A stretch of DNA of 64,000 nt from Thiodiazotropha sp040507225 (GTDB taxonomy: Bacteria; Pseudomonadota; Gammaproteobacteria; Chromatiales; Chromatiaceae): contig JBEVVG010000001.1 of assembly GCA_040507225.1 (NCBI GenBank), positions 744,001 to 808,000 of the forward strand, given 5' to 3'. A model generated the notes under the pieces. That model made no database searches and was not told where the DNA came from. It worked only from the letters and a program-made list of their open reading frames with translations. A program made the translations under genes and the position numbers. Shown piece by piece: positions 16,287 through 23,903 of this stretch (positions are counted from its first letter, which is position 1; every line of letters begins with the position of its first letter).

Positions 16287-17689
16287 GGACAAACCTCCGC
16301 CTGTGCTGTGGTGGGAGTAGCCCAAGGCGCCGGCGTCCGCACCTGACGCCATACCGGACTTTCAATGGTCAGTACCAGTTGACGGGCGAGTTCCACCATG
16401 CCGGTATAGCCGGCATAACCGAACTCGCGCTCCTGGTTGATATCGAGAAAAGGAATGCGTGCCTTCAAGGCGGTATACATGTTGCGGCCCCCGGCGATCA
16501 GGACGTCGACGTCATTGTCACGAACCAGGTTGATCAGCGCGCGGGGATTGCCGTCCTCGATCATCACCGCATCCTGGCCCATCAGTTCACGGATTCGCGC
16601 TTTGTCCTCTTCAGTGGATTTTTTGGTCCCGGTCGCGACTACCTGCATACCGAGATCCTGCAATGCGGCAATCACAGACCATGACTTCACGCCACCGGTG
16701 TAAAGCAACACCTTGCGGCCGCGAAGTTTTTCGCGCCAGGGTTCGAGTGCCGCATCAATCTTACGCTCTTCACGCTCTATCAGCGCTTCGGTGCGCTGAG
16801 TCAGGTCCGCATCGCCGATAAGCCGTGCAAAATCACGCAGCGCCTGGGAGACGTCACGCACGCCATAAAAGCTGCCCTCGAACCAGGGCGTGCCGAAGGC
16901 ATCCTGAAGTTTGCGGGCCACATTGATCATCGCCTTGGAACAAACCATCATGTTGGCCTCGGAGCGGTGCATGGTTTGTACTTCCCGATAGCGGGCGTCG
17001 CCGGACAGGGTGCACAGAACACGTAACCCCAGTTCATCGAGCAGTGGCATGACATGCCAGAGTTCACCGGCAATGTTGTATTCCCCGACGAGGGTAATAT
17101 CGTGTATCTGATGCCCCACCTGAGCGGCCGATTCCGGTAACGGATCAGGCTCACGGCTTCCGCAAACAAACTTGACCATGGCTTCGCCGGCAATCCGGTT
17201 GCCCAGGTTCTTGGTACCGTAGAATCCGGCAGCATCCACGGGAACTACCGGGGTACCCCAGCGTTCCTGAGCTGCCTTGCAGACAGCTTCGACATCATCC
17301 CCGACCAAGGCGGGGACACAGGTGTTGTAGACAAACACTGCTGCCGGGTGATGGGAGTCGATGGCTTGTTTGATGGAGTGAAAAAGACGTTTCTCGCCAC
17401 GCCCCATGATCACGTCCTGTTCGGTAAGGTCTGTGGTCATACCAAGGCGGTAGAGTCGAGGACCGCTGCTGCGGGTTCCCCGGTTATCCCAGGAACTGCC
17501 TGCGCAGGCGATGGAACCGTGTACGATGTGGGCCACATCGGCAATCGGCAGCAACGCAATTTGTGCCCCGTCAAAAGCACATCCGCCTGCAGTGGCGCCG
17601 GGTTTCGGTTTTGCGCAACCGGATTTCGATTTCTTATTGTGGGCGCAGGCTGGTTCGTCCAGCAGGGCAGCAATGTCTTTTTGTTTCAT
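16283..17689 (-). CDS. nifE: NifE, FeMo-co scaffold subunit
   Basis: 468 residues, NifD-like. Cys-rich N-terminus (CAHNKKSKSGCAKPKPG), then GGCAFDGAQIALLPIADVAHIVHG and GSIACAGSSWDNRG, with FVYNTCVPALVGDDVEAVC in the middle. It partners NifN. First gene of a long operon nifE-nifN-nifX-RseC-like-DUF269-CCE_0567-fdxB-Shethna-TPR-unknown, under the sigma-54 promoter at 17729-17743. Confidence 0.96.
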   Translation of the reverse strand: MKQKDIAALLDEPACAHNKKSKSGCAKPKPGATAGGCAFDGAQIALLPIADVAHIVHGSIACAGSSWDNRGTRSSGPRLYRLGMTTDLTEQDVIMGRGEKRLFHSIKQAIDSHHPAAVFVYNTCVPALVGDDVEAVCKAAQERWGTPVVPVDAAGFYGTKNLGNRIAGEAMVKFVCGSREPDPLPESAAQVGHQIHDITLVGEYNIAGELWHVMPLLDELGLRVLCTLSGDARYREVQTMHRSEANMMVCSKAMINVARKLQDAFGTPWFEGSFYGVRDVSQALRDFARLIGDADLTQRTEALIEREERKIDAALEPWREKLRGRKVLLYTGGVKSWSVIAALQDLGMQVVATGTKKSTEEDKARIRELMGQDAVMIEDGNPRALINLVRDNDVDVLIAGGRNMYTALKARIPFLDINQEREFGYAGYTGMVELARQLVLTIESPVWRQVRTPAPWATPTTAQAEVCP

Positions 17690-17728
17690 AATCTGACAGG
17701 TCTTCCTGATGAGCTTACCGCAGATTAT

Positions 17729-17743
17729 GCAATGCTTATGCCA
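17729..17743 (-). promoter_or_regulatory. sigma-54 promoter of nifENX
   Basis: Minus-strand TGGCAT-N5-TTGC, 40 bases before the nifE start codon. Confidence 0.87.
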
Positions 17744-17787
17744 TGTGTTAAGGCATTGTTTTCTTTAAGCTTATTTTTTTAAGACAT

Positions 17788-17803
17788 TGTAGCAAACCTG
17801 ACA
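17788..17803. promoter_or_regulatory. NifA activator site of nifENX
   Basis: TGT-N10-ACA centred about 77 bases upstream of the predicted nifE transcription start, directly after the end of the previous gene. Confidence 0.78.
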
Positions 17804-17825
17804 ATCGATAGGATTGCAGGGAGTG

Positions 17826-18773
17826 CTACACAGCGTAGGGTCGTTCCTCCCAACTGCGTAACACTTTCAGGTCCCGGGCAGGCAGGTAATCGTAAGCTTC
17901 CATCTGATCTCTGAGCACCGCCTCGGCCAGACGAAAATTAGCCGCCTTGCGACTGAGCATGATGAAGAACCAGGCAAAAGGATAGCCGATCTGACGATCA
18001 TAGCTATGAATCGCGTTGGCCAGTTCCGAACCCTGAAGCAGGTCGCCTTCCGGCAGCTCTGGCAGGCATTCCGCGGCCACCGCATAGGGTCGGGCCTTAA
18101 CCCGGTAATCACCGTTACTGTCCATGTAATCTTGCAGAATCAGCACCCAATGGCTGCAAAAATGCCCGTTCTCGTTGGCGCTGCTGTCCGACCAATCATC
18201 AAAAAAACGCTTGAGGCTGCGCTGGGCCTGATCCAGCCCTGCTTCCACCAGCAGGAGCTTGTTCATCGGGGTGACACGACGAAACTGGTAGTACGGTGCG
18301 CCAATCGGCTCCGGCTCGAGTCGGGGATAATCGAGTGGATCCAGAAACTCCTCAAGACTGTCAGGAAACCAGTCCCGCTCTACCAGCGGGCGATCGAGCA
18401 CTTCCTGAAGTTCCTCGATCTCCAGTTGAATGAACTGATCAGGCTTGTCGCCCAGTGGGGCGGTGAAATAGTGGGTTTTACCGGACAACCGGGTTGCGAA
18501 ATAGCCTTTGTCGTCATACTCAGCGATCAGTTGATCGACGTCGCCACCTGAGACCTCTTCTGCCCACTGGGCAATGTTCCCGGCTATGGGTTGGTACTGT
18601 GAATCCACCACGCCGCCAAGCCGGTGCCAGTTCGAGCGGGTAAGTACACAGGAAAGTGCTGGATCCGGTAGAAGTTCATTGACCGCCTCCTGCAAAGCCG
18701 AAAGCCCCTGCTGCGGATCCAGTTCCTGGCAAAGTTTCACCAGCTTATCACTGTGAGAGAGCAGCTCATCCAT
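17826..18773 (-). CDS. unknown soluble protein of the nif operon
   Basis: 315 residues from ATG 18773 (TGATG overlap with the trpD2-like gene); an upstream frame extension to 18827 lies inside that gene. Acidic, with few cysteines. Recognisable only by its own features: SCVLTRSNWHRLGGVVDSQY, TRLSGKTHYFTAPLGDKPDQ, and QIGYPFAWFFIMLSRKAANF. I cannot name a family. It ends the nifHDK-T-fdx-nifY-lrv operon, so a nitrogen-fixation accessory role is inferred from position. Confidence 0.8.
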   Translation of the reverse strand: MDELLSHSDKLVKLCQELDPQQGLSALQEAVNELLPDPALSCVLTRSNWHRLGGVVDSQYQPIAGNIAQWAEEVSGGDVDQLIAEYDDKGYFATRLSGKTHYFTAPLGDKPDQFIQLEIEELQEVLDRPLVERDWFPDSLEEFLDPLDYPRLEPEPIGAPYYQFRRVTPMNKLLLVEAGLDQAQRSLKRFFDDWSDSSANENGHFCSHWVLILQDYMDSNGDYRVKARPYAVAAECLPELPEGDLLQGSELANAIHSYDRQIGYPFAWFFIMLSRKAANFRLAEAVLRDQMEAYDYLPARDLKVLRSWEERPYAV

Positions 18774-19777
18774 CAAACCGCCTCCCGGGTTACCGCCAGA
18801 TGCTCCTGATGTCGCTCGCGCCACCATTCAGCGCCCTTGAGATAGGCATCGGTACTGTCCTGCGCCAATCCGAGAGCTCGCAGCACCAGCGCCAGGGTAC
18901 CTGTTACCGCATATTCGGCATAATCGTCTTTCACGTCACCTTCCCACACGGATCTGAAATGGTTGAGGTTGAGCCTTTCGGGTTTGACCGTCGTTCCGGT
19001 CTCTTTGAGTTTATCCCATTGCTCCTTCCAAATGCCATCCCGGTCCACCCCGTAGAGGGTGACGTCCCGATCCGGAATGCGTTCAAACTCGCCGCCCTCC
19101 CCCTTGCAGATCAAGGCTGCAGGCTGTTCCATTTTATAAGCTGCCTGCTGGTGGATTGCCGCATAGTTGGGATGGAACACACCCATCAGACTCAAGGGTG
19201 CAGAAAAAGGATTCAGCATACGCGCCACGGTGTGCAGCGGGGACCTCAGGCCAAACAACTCCCGGGTGCCAATGAGTTGACCGGTCAGTGGCGAAAGTTT
19301 GCTGATCGGCAGATAACTGAAACCCAGTGTCGAAAGTTGATGTTCGGCCTGTGCGAGTGAACCGGCTGTGTCGATATCCAGGGCATCCAGCGCTTCAGGG
19401 ACATATATACGCTCGTCGTTCCGGTACATGCCATGCATAAAAACACGGTATCCGCGTTTCGCCAGAATCAAGGCTGCGAGCAAGAACCAAGGCAACTGAC
19501 GCTTCTTCCCCGCATAGGCCGCCCAGTCGATGGATGCCTGCACCTGCAAACCAGGCAACGGCAGGCTTTCGCGCAGCGCCAGGGTAAAGCCGGCGACCTC
19601 GTCTGCAGTCTCCTCCTTGACCCGCATCAGCATCAGAAATGCACCAATCTGCTCCGGTTCCACATCGTAGCAACTGATCATGCGCATGGCATCCCTGGCC
19701 TCATCGAAGGTCAGGGATCGCATGCCGTTTCGTCCTTTGGCAAGGATTTCTATGAAGCGGGCAAATGGGTGCATCAT
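18773..19777 (-). CDS. TrpD2/YbiB-type phosphoribosyltransferase-like protein
   Basis: 334 residues with the anthranilate-phosphoribosyltransferase fold: an N-terminal helical domain (LTFDEARDAMRMISCYDVEPEQIGAFLMLMRVKEET) and a C-terminal lobe with FGLRSPLHTVARMLNPF, close to the TrpD motif RSPVHTLARLLNP. The TrpD2/YbiB branch lacks anthranilate activity and binds nucleic acid in E. coli. The normal glycine-rich PRPP loop is not evident (here YAGKKRQLPWF). Placement in the nifHDK operon is unexplained. Whether it binds RNA, DNA or a nucleotide here is unknown. Confidence 0.83.
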   Translation of the reverse strand: MMHPFARFIEILAKGRNGMRSLTFDEARDAMRMISCYDVEPEQIGAFLMLMRVKEETADEVAGFTLALRESLPLPGLQVQASIDWAAYAGKKRQLPWFLLAALILAKRGYRVFMHGMYRNDERIYVPEALDALDIDTAGSLAQAEHQLSTLGFSYLPISKLSPLTGQLIGTRELFGLRSPLHTVARMLNPFSAPLSLMGVFHPNYAAIHQQAAYKMEQPAALICKGEGGEFERIPDRDVTLYGVDRDGIWKEQWDKLKETGTTVKPERLNLNHFRSVWEGDVKDDYAEYAVTGTLALVLRALGLAQDSTDAYLKGAEWWRERHQEHLAVTREAV

Positions 19778-19807
19778 CTTCTCAATCGAATGATCTTGGA
19801 GGGGTTA

Positions 19808-20602
19808 TCACGATTCCGGGGATTCGCTATCGTCGTCAGTCTCAGTTACGGATTGCGCATTCTCGAGGCGCTCCCGGACACAGCTGAGAACGTCTTCGTC
19901 ATCATCATCCTGCAGTCCTCGTATTGCTCGCAGCGGCGCACGCTGACAAGCCGTGAGGCGAACCCGCCAGTCCATATCGCGCAGCAACGGTTCGAGATAT
20001 TCACGATCGATTCGCTCAGCCACCACCCGGCGAATCTCGGCTTCCGGATCATTTATCATCAGGCCCAGACTCTCTTCGGGGAGACGCATGGCCACTGTCT
20101 TCCTGACTTCCCTGTCCGGGTCTGTGATCATGCGGAAAAGACGCCCCTTGACGATTCTCTTGGCCACATACTGCCTGACCAGATAGTCATCATCCTGAAC
20201 AAGTTGCTCCAGTGCCTCTTCAGGTAACCGATCCGCAACCGTGATCCTCACCTCGCGGTCAGGATCATGGACAAGTGGCATCAGTTCATCCACCGGAAGA
20301 CGATAAGCCAGCACCCGACGCACCACCTCATCGGGATCATCGAGCATCTGCAACAATTTCTGCTGCGACAGATAGCGGGCCGCGATTGCACGCCTCTCCC
20401 AAAATTCATCACCGGCGTAGTGCTCAGCGAGATCAGGGTTGACCTTGAAGAAGCGCGCGATCTGACGACCACTGACCGCACGCACACAGACGTCACCCGG
20501 ATGGCAACGCCCTTTTTCCAAACGATCCTGCTTATGAGGACATGTCGTGCAATCCGCGGTTGGTGTTACGTCTTCCCCTTGCAGCATACCAGGTTTCGTC
20601 AT
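19808..20602 (-). CDS. LRV protein: [4Fe-4S] leucine-rich repeat variant
   Basis: 264 residues. An N-terminal four-cysteine cluster domain (DCTTCPHKQDRLEKGRCHPGDVC) precedes about eight 24-residue helical repeats of the form DPDREVRITVADRLPEEALEQL. This matches the LRV protein crystallised from Azotobacter vinelandii, whose gene is also nif-linked and whose function is not known. The acidic tail is DETDDDSESPES-like. The ATG overlaps the upstream small gene (ATGA). Confidence 0.92.
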   Translation of the reverse strand: MTKPGMLQGEDVTPTADCTTCPHKQDRLEKGRCHPGDVCVRAVSGRQIARFFKVNPDLAEHYAGDEFWERRAIAARYLSQQKLLQMLDDPDEVVRRVLAYRLPVDELMPLVHDPDREVRITVADRLPEEALEQLVQDDDYLVRQYVAKRIVKGRLFRMITDPDREVRKTVAMRLPEESLGLMINDPEAEIRRVVAERIDREYLEPLLRDMDWRVRLTACQRAPLRAIRGLQDDDDEDVLSCVRERLENAQSVTETDDDSESPES

Positions 20603-20862
20603 TCATCAATCTCGGCAACCACCACACCGGTCGCAATTTCAGGGTCCTGGGTGAAGCCCAGACAGTGATTGCGACTGTCGATGAGGTAAAGATTGAAGGT
20701 ATCAGATTCATGAACCGGTCGAGCAGCGACCACATCATCATCCATACAGTAGGTGAAATGGATGTCCGGATATTTCTCACGCAACAGCGCAAGCGTCGCC
20801 TCCGATGGGGCGTGTGTCTGAGTGAACGCCCCGATTTGTTCGAGTTGATCCGTGCTAATCAC
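20599..20862 (-). CDS. small nif-cluster protein (DUF6129-like)
   Basis: 87 residues, coupled to both neighbours by ATGA overlaps. Features: an N-terminal helix (STDQLEQIGAFTQTHAPSEATLALLREKYP), then HFTYCMDDDV and a beta-rich FNLYLIDSRNHCLGFT. I associate it with a small family (DUF6129) seen between nifY and lrv in other diazotrophs, but the assignment is from memory of gene order. Function unknown. Confidence 0.75.
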   Translation of the reverse strand: MISTDQLEQIGAFTQTHAPSEATLALLREKYPDIHFTYCMDDDVVAARPVHESDTFNLYLIDSRNHCLGFTQDPEIATGVVVAEIDE

Positions 20863-21566
20863 GCGTTTGCCTCATCACGTTCGAACCGAATACGCTCTTC
20901 AGGTGCCTGCCCCATGACCTTGGCCAGCCAGGGCGGCGCATCCTTACCGATAGCAGATTGCAAGCGGGTGATTTCATCGCGTGCAGGGACAACATCCTTG
21001 ACCTTGATCGGATGCGCGCCCTTTTTGACGACTTTTGCAGCGGCCGGTCCACCGATCGAAGCAACGAACAGTATCTGGCAATCACTGATCAGGGAAGCGC
21101 GGTAGTCATTTTTGTCCTCAGCATCCTTGTCACCATCAGTGGCACGGATATCAATCAGGCGGTTTGAATCAGAGGAGACCTGATAGATGAGGAATTTACG
21201 ACAGGAACCAAAATGTCCATCAAGCATCTCCCCTTTATTTGAGGCACAGGCAACACGCAGGCTGTTCGGCATGTCGCCATCCTGATAGGCTTCGAGCTCA
21301 GGAGCGGGTTCGGAGAAACCGCCGACTTCACCTTTAAGACAGGCCAGCGCTGATTTGAGCGCTGCAGCATCGACATCCGAAAACTCACCGTCACAGGCCT
21401 GTTTCAAGGTCTTTACGGTCAGGGAATCGAGGCTTTTTTTGGACGGAGGCAATCCCACCGCGTCGTTCAGTACCTTGAGCAGACGCGCTGCATTGGTGTC
21501 CGGTAATTCGCGGGCTGCCAAGCCAATTCGCAACGCAATTTCGTCAGATATGGGTGATGAACTCAT
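20859..21566 (-). CDS. nifY: NifY/NafY-type FeMo-co-binding protein
   Basis: 235 residues from ATG 21566, with GAGGTG 6 bases upstream. The N-terminal SAM-like domain (DEIALRIGLAARELPDTNAARLLKVLNDAVG) and C-terminal NifX/NifY cofactor domain (LRVACASNKGEMLDGHFGSCRKFLIYQV) are both present. Such proteins stabilise apo-MoFe protein and hand over FeMo-co. Located downstream of nifHDKT, as in Azotobacter and Klebsiella. Confidence 0.92.
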   Translation of the reverse strand: MSSSPISDEIALRIGLAARELPDTNAARLLKVLNDAVGLPPSKKSLDSLTVKTLKQACDGEFSDVDAAALKSALACLKGEVGGFSEPAPELEAYQDGDMPNSLRVACASNKGEMLDGHFGSCRKFLIYQVSSDSNRLIDIRATDGDKDAEDKNDYRASLISDCQILFVASIGGPAAAKVVKKGAHPIKVKDVVPARDEITRLQSAIGKDAPPWLAKVMGQAPEERIRFERDEANA

Positions 21567-21598
21567 CGTTGGCACCTCGCAGGAATTCTTCTAAGAGT

Positions 21599-21626
21599 AA
21601 CCGGAGTGGCAGGTGCCACTCCGGTT
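21599..21626. other. strong hairpin between the ferredoxin and nifY
   Basis: A 12-bp perfect stem (21599-21610 with 21615-21626) and 4-base loop. On the transcribed minus strand it is not followed by a T-run, so it is better read as an mRNA-processing or stability element, or a partial terminator, than as a full terminator. Confidence 0.6.
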
Positions 21627-21654
21627 TTGTTACACGCTGAAAAAAGAGACCGGA

Positions 21655-21849
21655 TCAAACGGGGATGATGCAGTCGTCTTCCATGCAGACATCGAGACAT
21701 TGCGGGACATCATGGTCGCCTTCGCACTCGGTGCAGGTTTCCGCTTCGATCTTGTACACGCCTTTGAAGGGTACGATCGACTGAGTCGGGCAAACCGGCT
21801 CACAATCGCCACACGCAGTACAGATATCACGTACAATCTGGAAAGCCAT
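21655..21849 (-). CDS. 2x[4Fe-4S] ferredoxin (FdxN type)
   Basis: 64 residues. Cluster motif one is CTACGDCEPVCP; motif two is spread out as CTECEGDHDVPQCLDVC, the pattern of nif-linked bacterial ferredoxins with an insertion between the second and third Cys. A similar protein is encoded after nifB (34678-34956). Probable electron donor for nitrogenase or for cofactor assembly. Lies 20 bases after nifT in the nifHDK operon. Confidence 0.92.
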   Translation of the reverse strand: MAFQIVRDICTACGDCEPVCPTQSIVPFKGVYKIEAETCTECEGDHDVPQCLDVCMEDDCIIPV

Positions 21850-21869
21850 ACTATTTCTCCTGTTACAAC

Positions 21870-22085
21870 TTATTGAGCACGTTTGAAACGCAGGGTTGTT
21901 GGAAAGTTCGGTCGCGGACTGATGGGATCGATGTAGTACTTCGAACCATCGGTCAGTTCCACCTCACCACCCCACTCACTGTCGGTATCCTTCTCGACAT
22001 GTGCGATCTCATCCTCCTGGTCCTTCTTGGCGATGTAAAACAGGAGACCGCCATCGTCTTTCACACGTATCATTACATTCGGCAC
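21870..22085 (-). CDS. nifT: NifT/FixU
   Basis: 71 residues, the small beta-rich NifT family (PNVMIRVKDDGGLLFYIAKKDQEDEI, then YIDPISPRPNFPTTLRFKR). It is conserved after nifK; deletion has little effect in tested species and its role is unclear. It is separated from nifK by 129 bases containing a long inverted repeat. Confidence 0.93.
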   Translation of the reverse strand: MPNVMIRVKDDGGLLFYIAKKDQEDEIAHVEKDTDSEWGGEVELTDGSKYYIDPISPRPNFPTTLRFKRAQ

Positions 22086-22107
22086 AATTTCTACCTCACT
22101 TCGTTCG

Positions 22108-22200
22108 GGAGTTTTGAGTTTTTAGTTGTGAGTTTTGAGTTGAGGTGGGCGTAAGCCCACCTAACTCCAACTCAAAACTCAACACTTGCTACTCAAAACC
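22108..22200. repeat. nested inverted repeat between nifK and nifT
   Basis: An inner hairpin (GAGTTTTGAGTTG-AGGTGGGC, GTAA loop, GCCCACCT ... AACTCAAAACTC, about 22130-22180) is framed by further GTTTTGAGT / ACTCAAAAC copies at 22110-22119 and 22191-22199. Low-complexity AACTCAAAACTC units suggest a short mobile or simple-repeat insertion. In the nifHDK mRNA it would form a strong structure right after nifK. Confidence 0.75.
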
Positions 22201-22214
22201 GGTTGATCCAAGGA

Positions 22215-23786
22215 TCAACGCACCAGGTCGTAGTTGTAGTCCGTCGTGCCCATGCCGCGGGTTTCCTCGTCGAGACGTTCGAGTACTGCGTTGACCAGAG
22301 TCTTCAGCATGTACATGGCGCCTTCGTAACCCAGGGTGGTATCACGATGCATGTGGTGACGATCGAAGATCGGGAAGCCGATGCGGATCAGCGGAACTTC
22401 GTGCTCCTTACCTTTGTGCAAGGTATCACGCTGGATGAACTTGCCATAGGAGTTGCCGATCATGAAGTCAGGCTTGTTGGTGAACATCAGAGAGCGGAAG
22501 TGCCACAGATCCTTACCGATGTGCACTTCGCTGTTCTGCCCGTAAGGCGAATCCGCCAGCATCTTCTCCATGGCCTTTTTCCAACGCTTGTTCGCGTGGT
22601 TGCAGAGCACCTGAGTCGGCTCGGCACCCAGTTCCAGCAGGAACTTGGTCATACCCAGGACGAAATCCGCATCACCGTAGATACCGAACTTCTTGCCGTG
22701 CAGCCAGGCATGGCTGTCGGTCATCATGTCGACCAGAATGCCACGTTCACGGGTCAGGGACTCGGAAACAGGCTTGCCGGTCAGCTCGGAGACCTTCATC
22801 AGGAACTCGTCGGTAGCTTCCAGACCCATCGGGATGGAGATATCGGAAGCCGGCTGTTTCCAGGTGTTCTTGGTGAACTTGCGGCTCTTCACAGACTGCC
22901 AGGGCTGCAGGAACAGGGTATCGATGGCGTTCGGGGCATCTTTCATCTCAGCGATCGGGGTACCACCGTCATACATCCGGTAGGAACCGTCGGCCGGGGT
23001 GTCCAGCACGTCAGTCGGGTCGCACAGCAGGCTGTACTCAACGCCCATCTCTTCCATCATGCGCTTCATCACACGGTAGTTACCGAGATAAGTTTCAAAA
23101 CCCGGCACGATGTTGATCTTGCCGTTGCTACCCACCTCTTTGTCTTCCATGTAGTTCAGCGTGAAGTAACGCTGGATACCTTCGAACATGTTGTCCCAAC
23201 CGGTAGTGTGGGAACCCACGAAACTCGGGGTGTGGGCGAAAGGTGTGGGGAAGTCCTGCTCGATGTGACCTTCCTTCTTGGCGTTGCCGATGAAGGCGTT
23301 CAGGTCGTCGCCGATAACCTCGGCCATACAAGTGGTGGAAACAGCGATCATCTCCGGCTTGTAGAGGGCTTTGGCATTGGCCAGACCATCAAACATGTTC
23401 TTCTGACCACCGAATACCGCCGCGTCTTCAGTCATGGAGTCGGAAACACAGGCCACCGGCTCTTTGAAATGACGATTGAAGTAGGTGCGGAAATAGGCCA
23501 CGCAACCCTGAGAACCGTGCACGTATGGCAGGGTCTTCTCGAAACCCAGGGCGCAAAGCACGGCACCCAGGGGCTGGCAGGCCTTTGCCGGATTGACGGT
23601 CAGGGCCTCACGATTGAAGTTCAGCTCTTTGTACTCTTCCGTGGTGGTCCACTGGAAGACCTGCTGGATTTTGTCGTCAGGATGCTTCTCTTCGAAGGAT
23701 TCCTGCTTGTTTTTCAGCGTCTCGATGTATTCGTCGGTACGAAACAGCGGATAGCTCGGTTTGATGTCATCGACAACTTGGCTCAT
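22215..23786 (-). CDS. nifK: NifK, MoFe protein beta subunit
   Basis: 523 residues, the full Azotobacter-type length with long N-terminal extension. P-cluster ligands sit in NPAKACQPLGAV, VHGSQGCVAYFRTYFNRHFKEP and STTCMAEVIGDDLN. GGERBS-like GGAGAACTACC precedes ATG. Together with NifD it forms the alpha2-beta2 dinitrogenase. Confidence 0.97.
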   Translation of the reverse strand: MSQVVDDIKPSYPLFRTDEYIETLKNKQESFEEKHPDDKIQQVFQWTTTEEYKELNFNREALTVNPAKACQPLGAVLCALGFEKTLPYVHGSQGCVAYFRTYFNRHFKEPVACVSDSMTEDAAVFGGQKNMFDGLANAKALYKPEMIAVSTTCMAEVIGDDLNAFIGNAKKEGHIEQDFPTPFAHTPSFVGSHTTGWDNMFEGIQRYFTLNYMEDKEVGSNGKINIVPGFETYLGNYRVMKRMMEEMGVEYSLLCDPTDVLDTPADGSYRMYDGGTPIAEMKDAPNAIDTLFLQPWQSVKSRKFTKNTWKQPASDISIPMGLEATDEFLMKVSELTGKPVSESLTRERGILVDMMTDSHAWLHGKKFGIYGDADFVLGMTKFLLELGAEPTQVLCNHANKRWKKAMEKMLADSPYGQNSEVHIGKDLWHFRSLMFTNKPDFMIGNSYGKFIQRDTLHKGKEHEVPLIRIGFPIFDRHHMHRDTTLGYEGAMYMLKTLVNAVLERLDEETRGMGTTDYNYDLVR

Positions 23787-23903
23787 GGTAGTTCTCCTGC
23801 CGCGCCACTAATCTGTGAACAACGGCTCAGACAATAATTAATTCGTTCTGCCTTGGCTTGCCAGACGGATCGGGTTCGTCACCCGACCCGTCTGTCACTC
23901 GGA

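Noticed and set aside
21599..21626. Hairpin as a Rho-independent terminator for the ferredoxin transcript
   Set aside because: On the transcribed strand the stem is followed by a mixed sequence, not a T-run; the opposite strand has only TTTTG and no gene ending there.
22203..23837. 544-codon open frame on the plus strand opposite nifK
   Set aside because: Codon-bias shadow of nifK, whose cluster ligands and family features are complete on the minus strand; the antisense translation has no recognisable domain.
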